Assembly (NCBI RefSeq): GCF_009671205.1
Contig: NZ_CP045309.1
Coordinates: 2,418,001-2,482,000 of the forward strand
Reading direction: 5' to 3'
Length of the DNA stretch: 64,000 bases
Origin: Micromonospora terminaliae
GTDB lineage: Bacteria > Actinomycetota > Actinomycetes > Mycobacteriales > Micromonosporaceae
In this document: one piece after another, positions 17,677-26,357 of the stretch
How positions within the stretch are numbered: position 1 is the stretch's first letter
How the letters are laid out: each line of letters begins with the position of its first letter
Notes under the pieces: generated by a model
Seen by the model: only the letters and a program-made list of their open reading frames with translations
Told to the model about the DNA's origin: nothing
Database searches by the model: none
Program-made: the position numbers and the translations under genes

Positions 17677-17688
17677 CTCCGCTGTCCA
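17660..17688 (-). promoter_or_regulatory. Promoter of the FecCD permease/ATPase operon
   Basis: On the minus strand: TGGACA, a 17-bp spacer and TAACCT. It is a mirror image of the plus-strand promoter and shares the iron box. The predicted start point is near 17653, about 35 nt before the proposed CTG start. Confidence 0.55.
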
Positions 17689-17723
17689 TGGTCATTCCCA
17701 GACCCGTACCGAAAGACTTCGCC

Positions 17724-18758
17724 ATGCCCGACATCGTGTCCAGCCGCCGCCTTTCCCGCCGTGGCCTCCTCGCCGCCGCCGGTGCCGCCGGCCTCACCGC
17801 CCTCCTCGCCGGCTGCGGCAAGGACGGCGACGCCGCCACCAGCGCCGGCCCGACCGGCGGCCCCTGGTCGTTCACCGACGACCGGCCGGAGAAGGCCGGC
17901 GCCGCCGCCCGGCCCTCCCGGATCGTCGCCTTCACCGGGGTGGCCGCCGCCCTGGTCGACTTCGGACTCGACACGCAGATCGCCGGTGTGTTCGGCGAGA
18001 CGAAAAAGGCCGACGGCAGCAAGGAGCCGCAGGCCGGCGACCTGAACGTCGAGCAGGTCGAGATCCTCGGCAACGCCTGGGGCGAGTTCAACCTGGAGAA
18101 GTACGCCGGCCTCCGCCCCGACCTGCTGGTCACCCACATGTACGACCCGGGCGCGCTCTGGTACGTCCCGGACGAGAGCAAGGCGAAGATCCTCCCGCTG
18201 GCCCCGAGCGTCGCCATCACCACCGCCCGCGTGCCGATGACCAAGCCGATCGAGCGGTACGCCGAACTCGCCCGCTCCCTCGGCGCCGACCTGAGCGCGA
18301 AGAAGGTCACCGACGCGAAGGCCCGGTTCACGGCCGCCGCCGACGCGGTGCGCCAGGCGGTCAGGGCGAACCCGGGCATCAAGGTGATGGCCGCGTCCGG
18401 CAGCCCCGACCTGTTCTACGTCTCCAACCCGAAGGTCAGCACCGACCTCATGTACTTCGCCGAACTCGGCGTCGACATCGTGGTGCCGACCAAGCTCGAA
18501 CAGGGCGACTACTTCGAGGCGCTGAGCTGGGAGAACACCGGCAAGTTCCCGGCCGACCTGATCCTGCTCGACAACCGCCCCACCGCCCTGCAGCCGAAGG
18601 ACCTCGCGGCCAAGCCCACCTGGGCGCAGCTGCCCGCGGTGAAGGCCGGCCAGGTCACCCCGTGGGACGCGGTGCCCCGCTTCTCGTACGCCGGGGCCGC
18701 CCCGCTGCTGGAGAACCTGGCCACCGCCATCCGGGGCGCGAAGAAGGTCACCGCGTGA
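17724..18758 (+). CDS. Iron-siderophore ABC transporter substrate-binding lipoprotein (Tat signal)
   Basis: 344-residue binding protein. The signal is a twin-arginine lipoprotein type: SRRLSRRGLLAAAG, then LLAGC as lipobox (C about 34). The mature part has the FepB/FhuD-like fold with SRIVAFTGVAAALVDFGL and RPDLLVTHMYDPGALWYV. It catches ferric siderophore outside the membrane for the FecCD permeases encoded divergently. An in-frame ATG at 17688 is only about 7 nt from the predicted transcription start and would push the Tat motif inward, so the ATG at 17724, with GAAAG upstream, is preferred. Confidence 0.9.
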   Translation: MPDIVSSRRLSRRGLLAAAGAAGLTALLAGCGKDGDAATSAGPTGGPWSFTDDRPEKAGAAARPSRIVAFTGVAAALVDFGLDTQIAGVFGETKKADGSKEPQAGDLNVEQVEILGNAWGEFNLEKYAGLRPDLLVTHMYDPGALWYVPDESKAKILPLAPSVAITTARVPMTKPIERYAELARSLGADLSAKKVTDAKARFTAAADAVRQAVRANPGIKVMAASGSPDLFYVSNPKVSTDLMYFAELGVDIVVPTKLEQGDYFEALSWENTGKFPADLILLDNRPTALQPKDLAAKPTWAQLPAVKAGQVTPWDAVPRFSYAGAAPLLENLATAIRGAKKVTA

Positions 18759-19591
18759 GCACCGCCGTCGCCCTGCGGTACCGGTTCTACGCCGCCCGGG
18801 TGACCGCCACCCGGGCGGTGGGCGACTGCCTGGTCCGGGTCACCCTCGGCGGCGCGGACCTCGGCGAGTTCGCCGGCGGCGGCCGGGACCAGAGCGTCTC
18901 GGTCTTCCTGCCGCACCCCGGCCAGGACGCCCCGGTCGTCCCCGTCGAGGCGGGGGAGGACTGGTACGCGGCCTGGCGGGCCCTGGACCCGGACGTGCGG
19001 GCGGTGATGCGCTCCTACACGATCCGCGCGCAGCGCCCCGAACTCGGCGAGCTGGACATCGACTTCGTCCGCCACGGCGACTCCGGCCCGGCCACCCGCT
19101 GGGCCGGCCGGGCCCGCCCGGGCGACCGGGTGCTGCTGCTCGGCCCCGCCGTGCCCGACGAGCGCACGGTCCGCTTCCAGCCGCCCACCGGCGCCGACTC
19201 CGTGCTCCTGGTCGCCGACGAGACCGCGCTGCCGGCCGTCGGCGGGATCCTCGACTGGCTGCCCGCCGGCACCCCGGTCCGGGCCTTCGTCGAGGTGCCC
19301 ACGGCCGGCGACATCCAGCCGCTGCCCACCGGCGCCCGCGCCGAGGTGACCTGGCTGGTCCGGGGTGCCACCGCGCCGGGCAGCAGCCTGCTGGCCGACA
19401 CGCTGCGCGCCGCCCGCCTGCCCGGCGTCGCGCCGTACGCGTGGATCGCGGGGGAGGCCGGCATGGTCCGGGCGGTCCGCCGGCACCTGGTCGGCGAGCG
19501 CGGAATGGACCGGCGCCGGGTCACCTTCGCCGGCTACTGGCGGCGCGGCGCGTCGGAGGAGGACCTCCGGGCCGAGGCCGCGACCGCCTGA
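18755..19591 (+). CDS. Siderophore-interacting protein (FAD-dependent ferric reductase)
   Basis: 278-residue protein of the SIP/ViuB family. The N-terminal ferredoxin-reductase-like FAD domain has RSYTIRAQRPELGELDIDFV (FAD-binding RxYT) near residues 89-108 and VRHGDSGPATRWAGRARPGD. A C-terminal NAD(P)H domain ends with AGEAGMVRAVRRHLV and FAGYWRRG. It should release iron from imported siderophore by reduction in the cytoplasm. The GTG overlaps the binding-protein stop, so it shares the iron-box control. Confidence 0.92.
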   Translation: MSTAVALRYRFYAARVTATRAVGDCLVRVTLGGADLGEFAGGGRDQSVSVFLPHPGQDAPVVPVEAGEDWYAAWRALDPDVRAVMRSYTIRAQRPELGELDIDFVRHGDSGPATRWAGRARPGDRVLLLGPAVPDERTVRFQPPTGADSVLLVADETALPAVGGILDWLPAGTPVRAFVEVPTAGDIQPLPTGARAEVTWLVRGATAPGSSLLADTLRAARLPGVAPYAWIAGEAGMVRAVRRHLVGERGMDRRRVTFAGYWRRGASEEDLRAEAATA

Positions 19592-19635
19592 CCGGCCCGG
19601 CGGCGGGACTACCGCAGCGCCACGGGGGTAGAGGG

Positions 19636-20778
19636 GTGCGTGACCGCGCCCGGGCCGTACCGCCGGTGGCGCCCGGACCGCCGGGACGCGCCGTGACCGA
19701 CGTGGTGGCCGTCGCCCGGCGGCACGCCCAGGAGGCGTACGAGCGGCTGCGCCGGTATTTCATCGTCGCCCTCCAGGCCGGGCTGGCGGCCGGGCTGTCC
19801 TGGTACGTGGCCAACACCCTGCTGCACAACCCGCAGCCGTTGTTCGCGCCCGCCGCGGCCGTGGGCACCATCGCCGCGGCGATCGGCAACCGGGTACGCC
19901 GCACCGCCGAACTGCTCGCCGGGGTGATCCTCGGCGTGCTCGTGGGCGACGTGATCATCCAGGTGATCGGGAACGGGCCCGTGCAGACCGGGCTGGTCGT
20001 CGCGCTGGCCATCTCGGCGGCCGTGGTGTTCCGCGGCAGCGGCGCCGTGATGGTGCAGGCCGGCAGCACGGCGGTGCTGCTGGGTACGGTCGAGCCCGCC
20101 GGGCCGGACCTCGCCGTGCCGCGGACCGCCAACGCTCTGGTGGGCGGCGGCGTGGCCGTGGTGGTGGCGCTGCTCCTGCTGCCGCTGAACCCGGTCCGGG
20201 TGGTGCACCGGGCCGCCGGTCCCACCCTCGACCTCTTCGCCAACCAGTTGACCGTCACGGCCGAGGCCCTCGCCGACGGCGACACGGGACGGGCCGACGC
20301 CGCCTTGGAGCGGCTCCAGACGGCCGAGGCGGAGCGAAGACAGACCACCGAGATCGTCGCGGCGGCCGCGGAGGTCGCGTCGCTGTCCCCGTGGCGGTGG
20401 GGGCGCCGCTCCCAGCTGCGCCGCTACGAGCACGCCGCCAACCACCTGGAGCTGGCCTTCACCAACAGCCGCAACATGGTGCGCCGGGTGGTCGCGCTGC
20501 TCGACGCCCGGGAGCCGGCGCCGGCCGACCTGCCCAGGGCGATCGAGACCTTCGGGCAGTCCCTGCGGCTGCTGCACCGGGACTTCCTGGCCGGCCGGAC
20601 CCCCGAGATCGCCCGGTCCCGGGCCCTGCACGCCGCCGAGGCGGCCCGCCGGGCCCGGGCCGCGGGGCTCGGCTTCTCCGGCACCATCGTCGCCTCGCAG
20701 GTGTTCATCGTGGTCGGCGAGCTGCTCCAGGCGTCCGGGCTGACCAAGGCCGAGGCCGACCGGATGGCCGGGGTCTGA
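19636..20778 (+). CDS. FUSC-family (aromatic acid exporter-like) membrane protein
   Basis: 380-residue protein. The N-terminal half has about six membrane helices arranged as in the FUSC/aromatic acid exporter family (GNRVRRTAELLAGVILGVLVGD, then MVQAGSTAVLLGTV). The C-terminal half is a long soluble helical region rich in Arg and Glu. An internal GTG at 19693 is an equally possible start. The transported compound, if any, is unknown. It follows the siderophore locus by 44 bp on the same strand and may be partly co-transcribed. Confidence 0.8.
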   Translation: MRDRARAVPPVAPGPPGRAVTDVVAVARRHAQEAYERLRRYFIVALQAGLAAGLSWYVANTLLHNPQPLFAPAAAVGTIAAAIGNRVRRTAELLAGVILGVLVGDVIIQVIGNGPVQTGLVVALAISAAVVFRGSGAVMVQAGSTAVLLGTVEPAGPDLAVPRTANALVGGGVAVVVALLLLPLNPVRVVHRAAGPTLDLFANQLTVTAEALADGDTGRADAALERLQTAEAERRQTTEIVAAAAEVASLSPWRWGRRSQLRRYEHAANHLELAFTNSRNMVRRVVALLDAREPAPADLPRAIETFGQSLRLLHRDFLAGRTPEIARSRALHAAEAARRARAAGLGFSGTIVASQVFIVVGELLQASGLTKAEADRMAGV

Positions 20779-20827
20779 GCGGGCACCGGGGTCCCGCGAC
20801 CGCCCAAACGACCGTTAAGCTTCCAGG

Positions 20828-21937
20828 GTGGGAACCGACGAGCTGTACCCGGCCGAGCGGCTGGCCGCCGCCCAGCGCGCCACGGCCGCCGCCGGGCTGG
20901 ACGCGCTGCTGCTCACCCCCGGCTCCGATCTGCGCTACCTCACCGGTTACGACGCGCACGAGGGGGAGCGGCTCACCTGCCTGCTGGTCCCCGCCGAGGG
21001 CGAGCCCACCCTCGTCGTCCCGGTGCTGGAGCGCCCCGGCGCCGAGGCCGCGCCCGGCGCCGGCTACCGGATCGTCGACCACGCCGACGGGACCGACCCG
21101 TTCCCGCTGGTGCGGGCCGCGCTGCCCGGCCCGGCCACCGCCGTCGGCCTTTCCGACCGGATGTGGGCCGAGCACGTGCTCGCCCTGCGTGCCGCGCTGC
21201 CCGACGCCACTCAGCGGCTCGCCTCCGAGGTGCTGCGCGAGTTGCGGATCCGCAAGTCACCCGCCGAGGTGGCGGCCCTGGCCGAGGCCGGCGCCGCGAT
21301 CGACGCGGTGCACCGGCGGATGGGGGAGTGGCTGCGCCCCGGCCGGACCGAGGCCGAGGTGGCCGCCGACATCGCCGCCGCCATCCGCGCCGCCGGCCAC
21401 GTGCGGGTCGACTTCGTCATCGTGGCCGCCGGCCCGAACGGCGCCAGCCCGCACCACCAGACCGGCGACCGGCCGATCGGGGCGGGCGAGCCGGTGGTGG
21501 TCGACATCGGCGGCACCATGCCGTCCGGCTACCGCTCCGACTGCACCCGCACCTACGTCGCGGGCGGTCCCGCCCCGGCCGAGTTCACCGACTACTACAC
21601 GGTCCTGCACGAGGCGCAGCGCGCCGCCGTGGCGGCCGTCCGCCCGGGGGTGACCGCCGAGGCGCTCGACGCGGTCGCCCGGGACCTCATCACCGCCGCC
21701 GGTCACGGCGACGCGTTCCTGCACCGCACCGGCCACGGCATCGGCCTCGACACCCACGAGGACCCGTACGTGGTGGCCGGCAACTCCCGGCCGATCGAGG
21801 CCGGCATGGCGTTCTCGGTCGAACCCGGGATCTACCTCGCCGGGCGGCACGGCGCCCGGATCGAGGACATCGTCGTCTGCACGACGGACGGCGGGCAGCG
21901 GCTCAACACCACCCCCACGGAGCTCATCGCGCTATGA
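20828..21937 (+). CDS. M24-family aminopeptidase (Xaa-Pro dipeptidase-like)
   Basis: 369-residue enzyme with a creatinase-like N-domain and a pita-bread catalytic domain. All five metal ligands are visible: D226, D238, H303, E332 and E346, in VVDIGG, SDCTRTY, HRTGHGIGLD, SVEPGIYL and RIEDIVV. It should hydrolyse Xaa-Pro peptides with two metal ions in the cytoplasm. The GTG start is 6 nt after AGGG. The stop overlaps the acyl-CoA dehydrogenase start, so the two are translated together, though a pathway link is not obvious. Confidence 0.9.
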   Translation: MGTDELYPAERLAAAQRATAAAGLDALLLTPGSDLRYLTGYDAHEGERLTCLLVPAEGEPTLVVPVLERPGAEAAPGAGYRIVDHADGTDPFPLVRAALPGPATAVGLSDRMWAEHVLALRAALPDATQRLASEVLRELRIRKSPAEVAALAEAGAAIDAVHRRMGEWLRPGRTEAEVAADIAAAIRAAGHVRVDFVIVAAGPNGASPHHQTGDRPIGAGEPVVVDIGGTMPSGYRSDCTRTYVAGGPAPAEFTDYYTVLHEAQRAAVAAVRPGVTAEALDAVARDLITAAGHGDAFLHRTGHGIGLDTHEDPYVVAGNSRPIEAGMAFSVEPGIYLAGRHGARIEDIVVCTTDGGQRLNTTPTELIAL

Positions 21938-23076
21938 CTGTCGACCGGATCCTCCCCACCGACGAGGCCCACGACCTGCTGGACCTCGCCACCGAACTCG
22001 CCGACCGGGAGCTCGCCCCCAGGGCCGCCGGCTTCGAGGAGCGCGCCGAGTTCCCCCGCGAGGTGCTGCGCACCCTGGGCCGGGCCGGCCTGCTCGGCCT
22101 GCCGTACCCCGAGGAGCACGGCGGCGCCGCCCAGCCGTACGAGGTCTACCTCCAGGTGCTGGAGATCCTCGCCAGCCGCTGGCTGGCCGTCGCCGAGGCG
22201 GTCAGCGTGCACACCCTGTCCTGCTACCCGGTCGCCCAGTTCGGCACCGACGCGCAGCGCAAGCTCCTGCCCGACATGATCGGCGGCGAGCTGCTGGGGG
22301 CGTACTGCCTCTCCGAGCCCCAGGGTGGCTCCGACGCCGCGGCCCTCACCACGAAGGCGGTCCGCGACGGCGACGACTACGTGGTCTCCGGCACCAAGGC
22401 GTGGATCACCCACGCCCGGGTCGCCGACTTCTACAACATCTTCTGCCGCACCGGAGGCCCCGGCCCGAAGGGCATCTCCTGCCTGCTGGCCGACCGGCAC
22501 ACCCCGGGCATCCACCCCCAGGCCGCCGAACGGACCATGGGCCTGCACGCCTCCCCGGTCGCCCAGATCGCCTTCGACGACGCCCGGGTGCCGGCCGATC
22601 GGCTGATCGGCGGCGAGGGCGCGGGCTTCACCATCGCCATGTCGGCGCTGGACTCAGGAAGGCTCGGCATCGCCGCCTGCGCGGTCGGCCTCGCCCAGGC
22701 CGCCCTGGACTACGCCATCGGCTACGCCCGCGAGCGCCAGCAGTTCGGCCGGCCGATCATCGACTTCCAGGGGCTCGGCTTCAGCCTGGCCGACCACGCC
22801 ACCCAGATCTCCGCCGCCCGCGCGCTGACGCTGGCCGCGGCCCGGCTGCGCGACGCCGGCCGGCCGTACTCCATCGAGGCGGCGAAGGCGAAGCTGTTCG
22901 CCACCGACATGGCCATGCGGGTGACCACCGACGCCGTGCAGGTGCTCGGCGGGGCCGGCTACGTCGCCGACCACCCCGTCGAGCGGTACATGCGCGAGGC
23001 GAAGGTGCTCCAGATCGTCGAGGGCACCAACCAGATCCAGCGGCTGGTCATCTCGCGGGCGCTGGCCAAGGGCTGA
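21934..23076 (+). CDS. Acyl-CoA dehydrogenase
   Basis: 380-residue flavoprotein of the short/medium-chain acyl-CoA dehydrogenase family. It has the FAD/substrate signatures AYCLSEPQGGSDAAAL and the C-terminal QVLGGAGYVADHPVERYMREAKVLQIVEGTNQIQ (split around residues 342-369), with the catalytic glutamate at E363. It oxidises an acyl-CoA to the enoyl-CoA. The ATG lies in an ATGA overlap with the peptidase. The chain-length preference cannot be read from the sequence. Confidence 0.93.
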   Translation: MTVDRILPTDEAHDLLDLATELADRELAPRAAGFEERAEFPREVLRTLGRAGLLGLPYPEEHGGAAQPYEVYLQVLEILASRWLAVAEAVSVHTLSCYPVAQFGTDAQRKLLPDMIGGELLGAYCLSEPQGGSDAAALTTKAVRDGDDYVVSGTKAWITHARVADFYNIFCRTGGPGPKGISCLLADRHTPGIHPQAAERTMGLHASPVAQIAFDDARVPADRLIGGEGAGFTIAMSALDSGRLGIAACAVGLAQAALDYAIGYARERQQFGRPIIDFQGLGFSLADHATQISAARALTLAAARLRDAGRPYSIEAAKAKLFATDMAMRVTTDAVQVLGGAGYVADHPVERYMREAKVLQIVEGTNQIQRLVISRALAKG

Positions 23077-23095
23077 TCGACCCGCTGCGCGACGA

Positions 23096-23129
23096 CCCGG
23101 CCCGCACAGCGTCACGGTGGCGGGCCGGG
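23096..23129 (+). terminator. Hairpin after acyl-CoA dehydrogenase
   Basis: CCCGGCCCGC / GCGGGCCGGG (10-bp stem, 14-nt loop) between the dehydrogenase stop and the Lrp regulator. Confidence 0.55.
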
Positions 23130-23167
23130 TGCGGCGTGGGAGCGCTTTTCCAGGTAGGTTGCACCGC

Positions 23168-23653
23168 GTGGAGGAGATCGACCGCGCCATCGTCGCCGCG
23201 CTGACCGGGGACGGTCGGCTGTCGTACACGGACCTCGCCGAGAAGGTGGGGCTGTCGGTGTCGGCCGTGCACCAGCGGGTGCGCCGGCTGGAGCAGCGCG
23301 GCGTCATCAAGGGATACACGGCCCGGGTGTCGTTCGAGGCGCTGGAGCTGCCGCTGACCGCGTTCGTGGCGATCCGGCCGTTCGACCCGTCGCAGCCGGA
23401 CGACGCCCCGGAGCGGCTGGCCCACCTGCCGGAGATCGACTCGTGCTACTCGGTGGCCGGCGAGGACTTCTACCTGCTGCTGGTGCGGGTGGCCAGCCCG
23501 GCGGACCTGGAGCGGGTGCTGCAGGAGATCCGCACGGCGGCGAACGTCACCACCCGGACGACGGTCGTCCTCTCCACCCCGTACGAGCACCGCCCGCCGA
23601 AGGTCGGCCCGGACCCGGTGGAGCAGCACCGGCTCCGCGGCGTCGTCGGCTGA
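23168..23653 (+). CDS. Lrp/AsnC-family transcriptional regulator
   Basis: 161-residue regulator. The N-terminal HTH reads DLAEKVGLSVSAVHQRVRRLEQRGVIKGY (residues about 20-48). The C-terminal RAM/ACT-like ligand domain covers about 65-140. Lrp regulators sense amino acids and often act next to their target genes. The nearest catabolic genes are the upstream peptidase/acyl-CoA dehydrogenase pair; the lysine island is 5 kb away. Start at GTG (VEEIDRAIVAALTGDGR), which matches the family N-terminus. Confidence 0.9.
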   Translation: MEEIDRAIVAALTGDGRLSYTDLAEKVGLSVSAVHQRVRRLEQRGVIKGYTARVSFEALELPLTAFVAIRPFDPSQPDDAPERLAHLPEIDSCYSVAGEDFYLLLVRVASPADLERVLQEIRTAANVTTRTTVVLSTPYEHRPPKVGPDPVEQHRLRGVVG

Positions 23654-23864
23654 GCCGCCGGGGCGACCACGCTCCGCGCCCGACGGCCACCCCCGCCACA
23701 TTCGGGAGGTACGGTGCCGCGTGCGCCGTTTGGGCAGGGACGTGCGGGCCCGCTCCGGCGCTTCGCCTACTGTTGACCCACCGTTCACCGAGCCGTGACG
23801 GCTCGCGGAGCGGGTTCGGCACCGTGAAAAAGGAGTTGGCGTTGCAACAGAACCTGCTGGCGGC

Positions 23865-25628
23865 ATGCCCGGACCGGGCGACGCGGCCGCGGTGGATCGG
23901 CCCGTCGATGGGGGCGGGGCGGTGACGGCCGCGAAGCCGGGCCGCTCCCGGATCAGCGGATGGCTGGCGGAGGCCCAGACGTCGGCCGCCGGGGCACGTC
24001 TGCCCGCCCTGTCGATCGAGGTGGTGGCCCTTGTCGCCCTGCTGCTGGCGGCGGTCGGCGGGTCCCGCCTCTGGGCGCTCGCCCCGGCCGTGGTCGCGGC
24101 CGGGCTGCTGGCCTGGACCTGGCGCGCCGGCTCGGCGGTCGCCGGCACCTTCGTCGTGGCGCGCGTCCTGCTGCTCGCCTGCGCGTACCTGCTCGGCGTG
24201 GTCCACGGTCTCGATCCCACCCTGGCCGCCGGCGTCGCCGTCGCGGGCCTGGCGGTGCTCACCGAACCGCTGCTGGCGGCCGTGTACGAGGCGGTCTACC
24301 CCGTCTCGGCCAACCTGCCCGGCCTCGGCTCGCCGCCGGAGCGCAACGCGAACTCCGGCCGCGTGGCGCTGGTCAACGGCGCCGCGGTGATCGTGGCGCT
24401 GGCCTGCGCGTTCACCGGCCGGTTCGGGGCCATCGCACTCGTGGCGGCGGTCGCGGCGCTCGGGTTCACCCTGGTCACCGTGCTGCAGGGGTTGCGGGCG
24501 TTCCGGGCGCGGCGCGCCCGCGAGAAGAAGCTGCACGCCGCGCTGACCGCCTACGAGCCGGCCTTCCTCGTGCACTGGAACGCGCCCGCCGGCACCGCTT
24601 ACCAGCTCGCGATGTGGCTGCCCTACCTGGAGCGCCTCGGCCGCAAGTTCTTCGTGCTGGTGCGCAACCAGACCAACTTCGATGAGGTCGTGGCCCTCAC
24701 CAAGGTCCCGGTCGTCATGCGGATGGGGCTGAACCAGCTGGACGACGTCATCGCCCCGTCGTTGCGGGCCGCCTTCTACGTGAACACCGCGACGGTGAAC
24801 AACCACGTCATCCGGTACACGAACCTGAAGCACATCCAGCTCAACCACGGCGACAGCGACAAGGTGCCGAGCCACAACCCGGTCTTCCGGATCTACGACA
24901 AGAACTTCGTGGCGGGCCAGGCCGCGATCGACCGGTTCGCGGCCAACGGCGTCAGCATGCCCGCGGAGATGTTCACCATCGTGGGGCGGCCCCAGGTCGA
25001 GAACGTCCACATCGCGACCGCGCCGATCGCGTCGATCACCAATCCGCGGGTCCTGTACGCCCCGACCTGGGCCGGCTTCTACGCCGACTCCAACTACTCG
25101 TCGCTGCTGGCCGGCTACGACATCGTCAAGGCGCTCGTCGCTCGCGGCTGCAGCGTCGTCTTCCGGCCGCACCCGTACTCGAAGCGGTCCCCGGAGCTGG
25201 CGCGCGAGTGCGACCGGATCCGCGCGCTGCTGGCCGAGGACCGCCGGACCAACGGGCGGCCCCACGTGTTCGGCGCCGAGGCGGAGGTGACCATGACGGT
25301 CGCCGACTGCTTCAACGCCTCGGACGCCATGGTGTCGGACGTGTCGAGCGTGGTGGCGGACTACCTGTACTCGGAGAAGCCCTTCGTGATGGTGGCCGTC
25401 TCCACGCCGGCGGCCCAGTTCGCGGAGGCGTTCCCCCTGGCCCGGGCGGCCTACGTGATCGACGCCCACGGCGGCCGTGTGCAGGGGCTCGACGCGGCCC
25501 TCGACGATCTGCTCGGCAGCGACCCCCTGGCCGCGACCCGGCATGACCTCAAGAAGTACTACCTGGGGGACATCCCGGCGGACCGGTACGCGCAGCGCTT
25601 CCTCGACGAGGCCGCGCGGTACCTCTGA
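23865..25628 (+). CDS. Membrane-anchored CDP-glycerol:glycerophosphotransferase-like protein
   Basis: About 587 residues. Five to six N-terminal membrane helices (about 45-220) are followed by a cytoplasmic GT-B-like domain of the CDP-glycerol glycerophosphotransferase (TagB/TagF) family. The domain shows HIQLNHGDSDKVPSHNPVFRIYDKNFVAGQAA and VLYAPTWAGFYADSNYSSL, plus FRPHPYSKRSPE and MVSDVSSVVADYLYSEKPF. Such enzymes add glycerol-phosphate or related units to cell-wall polymers. The start could instead be the GTG at 23922, which overlaps the stop of a short ORF behind a strong AAGGAG. It is alone in its operon, so the polymer is unknown. Confidence 0.85.
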   Translation: MPGPGDAAAVDRPVDGGGAVTAAKPGRSRISGWLAEAQTSAAGARLPALSIEVVALVALLLAAVGGSRLWALAPAVVAAGLLAWTWRAGSAVAGTFVVARVLLLACAYLLGVVHGLDPTLAAGVAVAGLAVLTEPLLAAVYEAVYPVSANLPGLGSPPERNANSGRVALVNGAAVIVALACAFTGRFGAIALVAAVAALGFTLVTVLQGLRAFRARRAREKKLHAALTAYEPAFLVHWNAPAGTAYQLAMWLPYLERLGRKFFVLVRNQTNFDEVVALTKVPVVMRMGLNQLDDVIAPSLRAAFYVNTATVNNHVIRYTNLKHIQLNHGDSDKVPSHNPVFRIYDKNFVAGQAAIDRFAANGVSMPAEMFTIVGRPQVENVHIATAPIASITNPRVLYAPTWAGFYADSNYSSLLAGYDIVKALVARGCSVVFRPHPYSKRSPELARECDRIRALLAEDRRTNGRPHVFGAEAEVTMTVADCFNASDAMVSDVSSVVADYLYSEKPFVMVAVSTPAAQFAEAFPLARAAYVIDAHGGRVQGLDAALDDLLGSDPLAATRHDLKKYYLGDIPADRYAQRFLDEAARYL

Positions 25629-25640
25629 GCGGCATCGACC

Positions 25641-25676
25641 GGCTCCGGTTCGGCCTCCGCGCCGAACCGGAGCCGT
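25641..25676. terminator. Convergent terminator
   Basis: Perfect 15-bp stem CGGCTCCGGTTCGGC / GCCGAACCGGAGCCG with a 6-nt loop, between the glycerophosphotransferase-like gene and the histidine phosphatase gene. Confidence 0.8.
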
Positions 25677-25697
25677 CGGGGGAGGGTCCGTCGAGGG

Positions 25698-26309
25698 TCA
25701 GTGCCGGGCGGCCCGGTCGGGGCCGGCCGTGGTGGCCTGCGGCACCGGCTGGTTCCACCGCAGGATGACCCGCCGGCCGTGCTCGTGACCGAGCACGCTG
25801 AGGGTGGCGGTGTCCAGCCGCAGCAGCCCGCCGGCGGACGGCGGCAGGCCGATCCAGCGCGCGCCGAGGACCCGCAGGCTGTGCGCGTGGCCGACCAGCG
25901 CGACACTGCCGCACTCCAGCAGCGGCGCCACGCGGTCGAGCACCCGGTCGAGCCGGGCGCCGACCTCGGCCGGTGACTCCCCGCCGGGGCAGCCGTCGGT
26001 CCAGATGTTCCAGCTCGGGTTCTCCTCGTGGATGTCCACGGTGGTGCGCCCCTCGTAGGCGCCGTAGTTCCACTCGGCCAGGTCGGGGTCGGTGGCGTCG
26101 ACGGTGAGCCCGGCGAGGTGTGCGGTGCGGGTCGCGCGCTGCCGGGGGCTCGACAGCACCCGGGCGAAGCGCCGGTCGGCGAGGGCCACGGCGAGCGCCT
26201 GGGACTGCCGCTCGCCGTCGGGGGTCAGCTCCAGGTCGGTGTACGAGGTGTGCCGGCGGCTGGCGCTCCAGGTGGTCTCGCCGTGCCGGATCAGCAGGAT
26301 CTCGCTCAC
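25698..26309 (-). CDS. Histidine phosphatase family protein
   Basis: 203-residue phosphoglycerate mutase-like phosphatase. It has the catalytic LLIRHGETTWS (phospho-accepting His near residue 8), the second Arg in SSPRQRATRTA, an acid in EWNYGAYEG and the closing VGHAHSLRVL. Members hydrolyse small phosphate esters; the substrate is not predictable. GTG at 26309 is chosen over an in-frame TTG four codons earlier because the family normally starts only a few residues before the RHG motif. Confidence 0.88.
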   Translation of the reverse strand: MSEILLIRHGETTWSASRRHTSYTDLELTPDGERQSQALAVALADRRFARVLSSPRQRATRTAHLAGLTVDATDPDLAEWNYGAYEGRTTVDIHEENPSWNIWTDGCPGGESPAEVGARLDRVLDRVAPLLECGSVALVGHAHSLRVLGARWIGLPPSAGGLLRLDTATLSVLGHEHGRRVILRWNQPVPQATTAGPDRAARH

Positions 26310-26357
26310 CCGCCCAGTCAACCACGGACCGGCCGGCCGGGCTGCCGTGGCGGGAGG

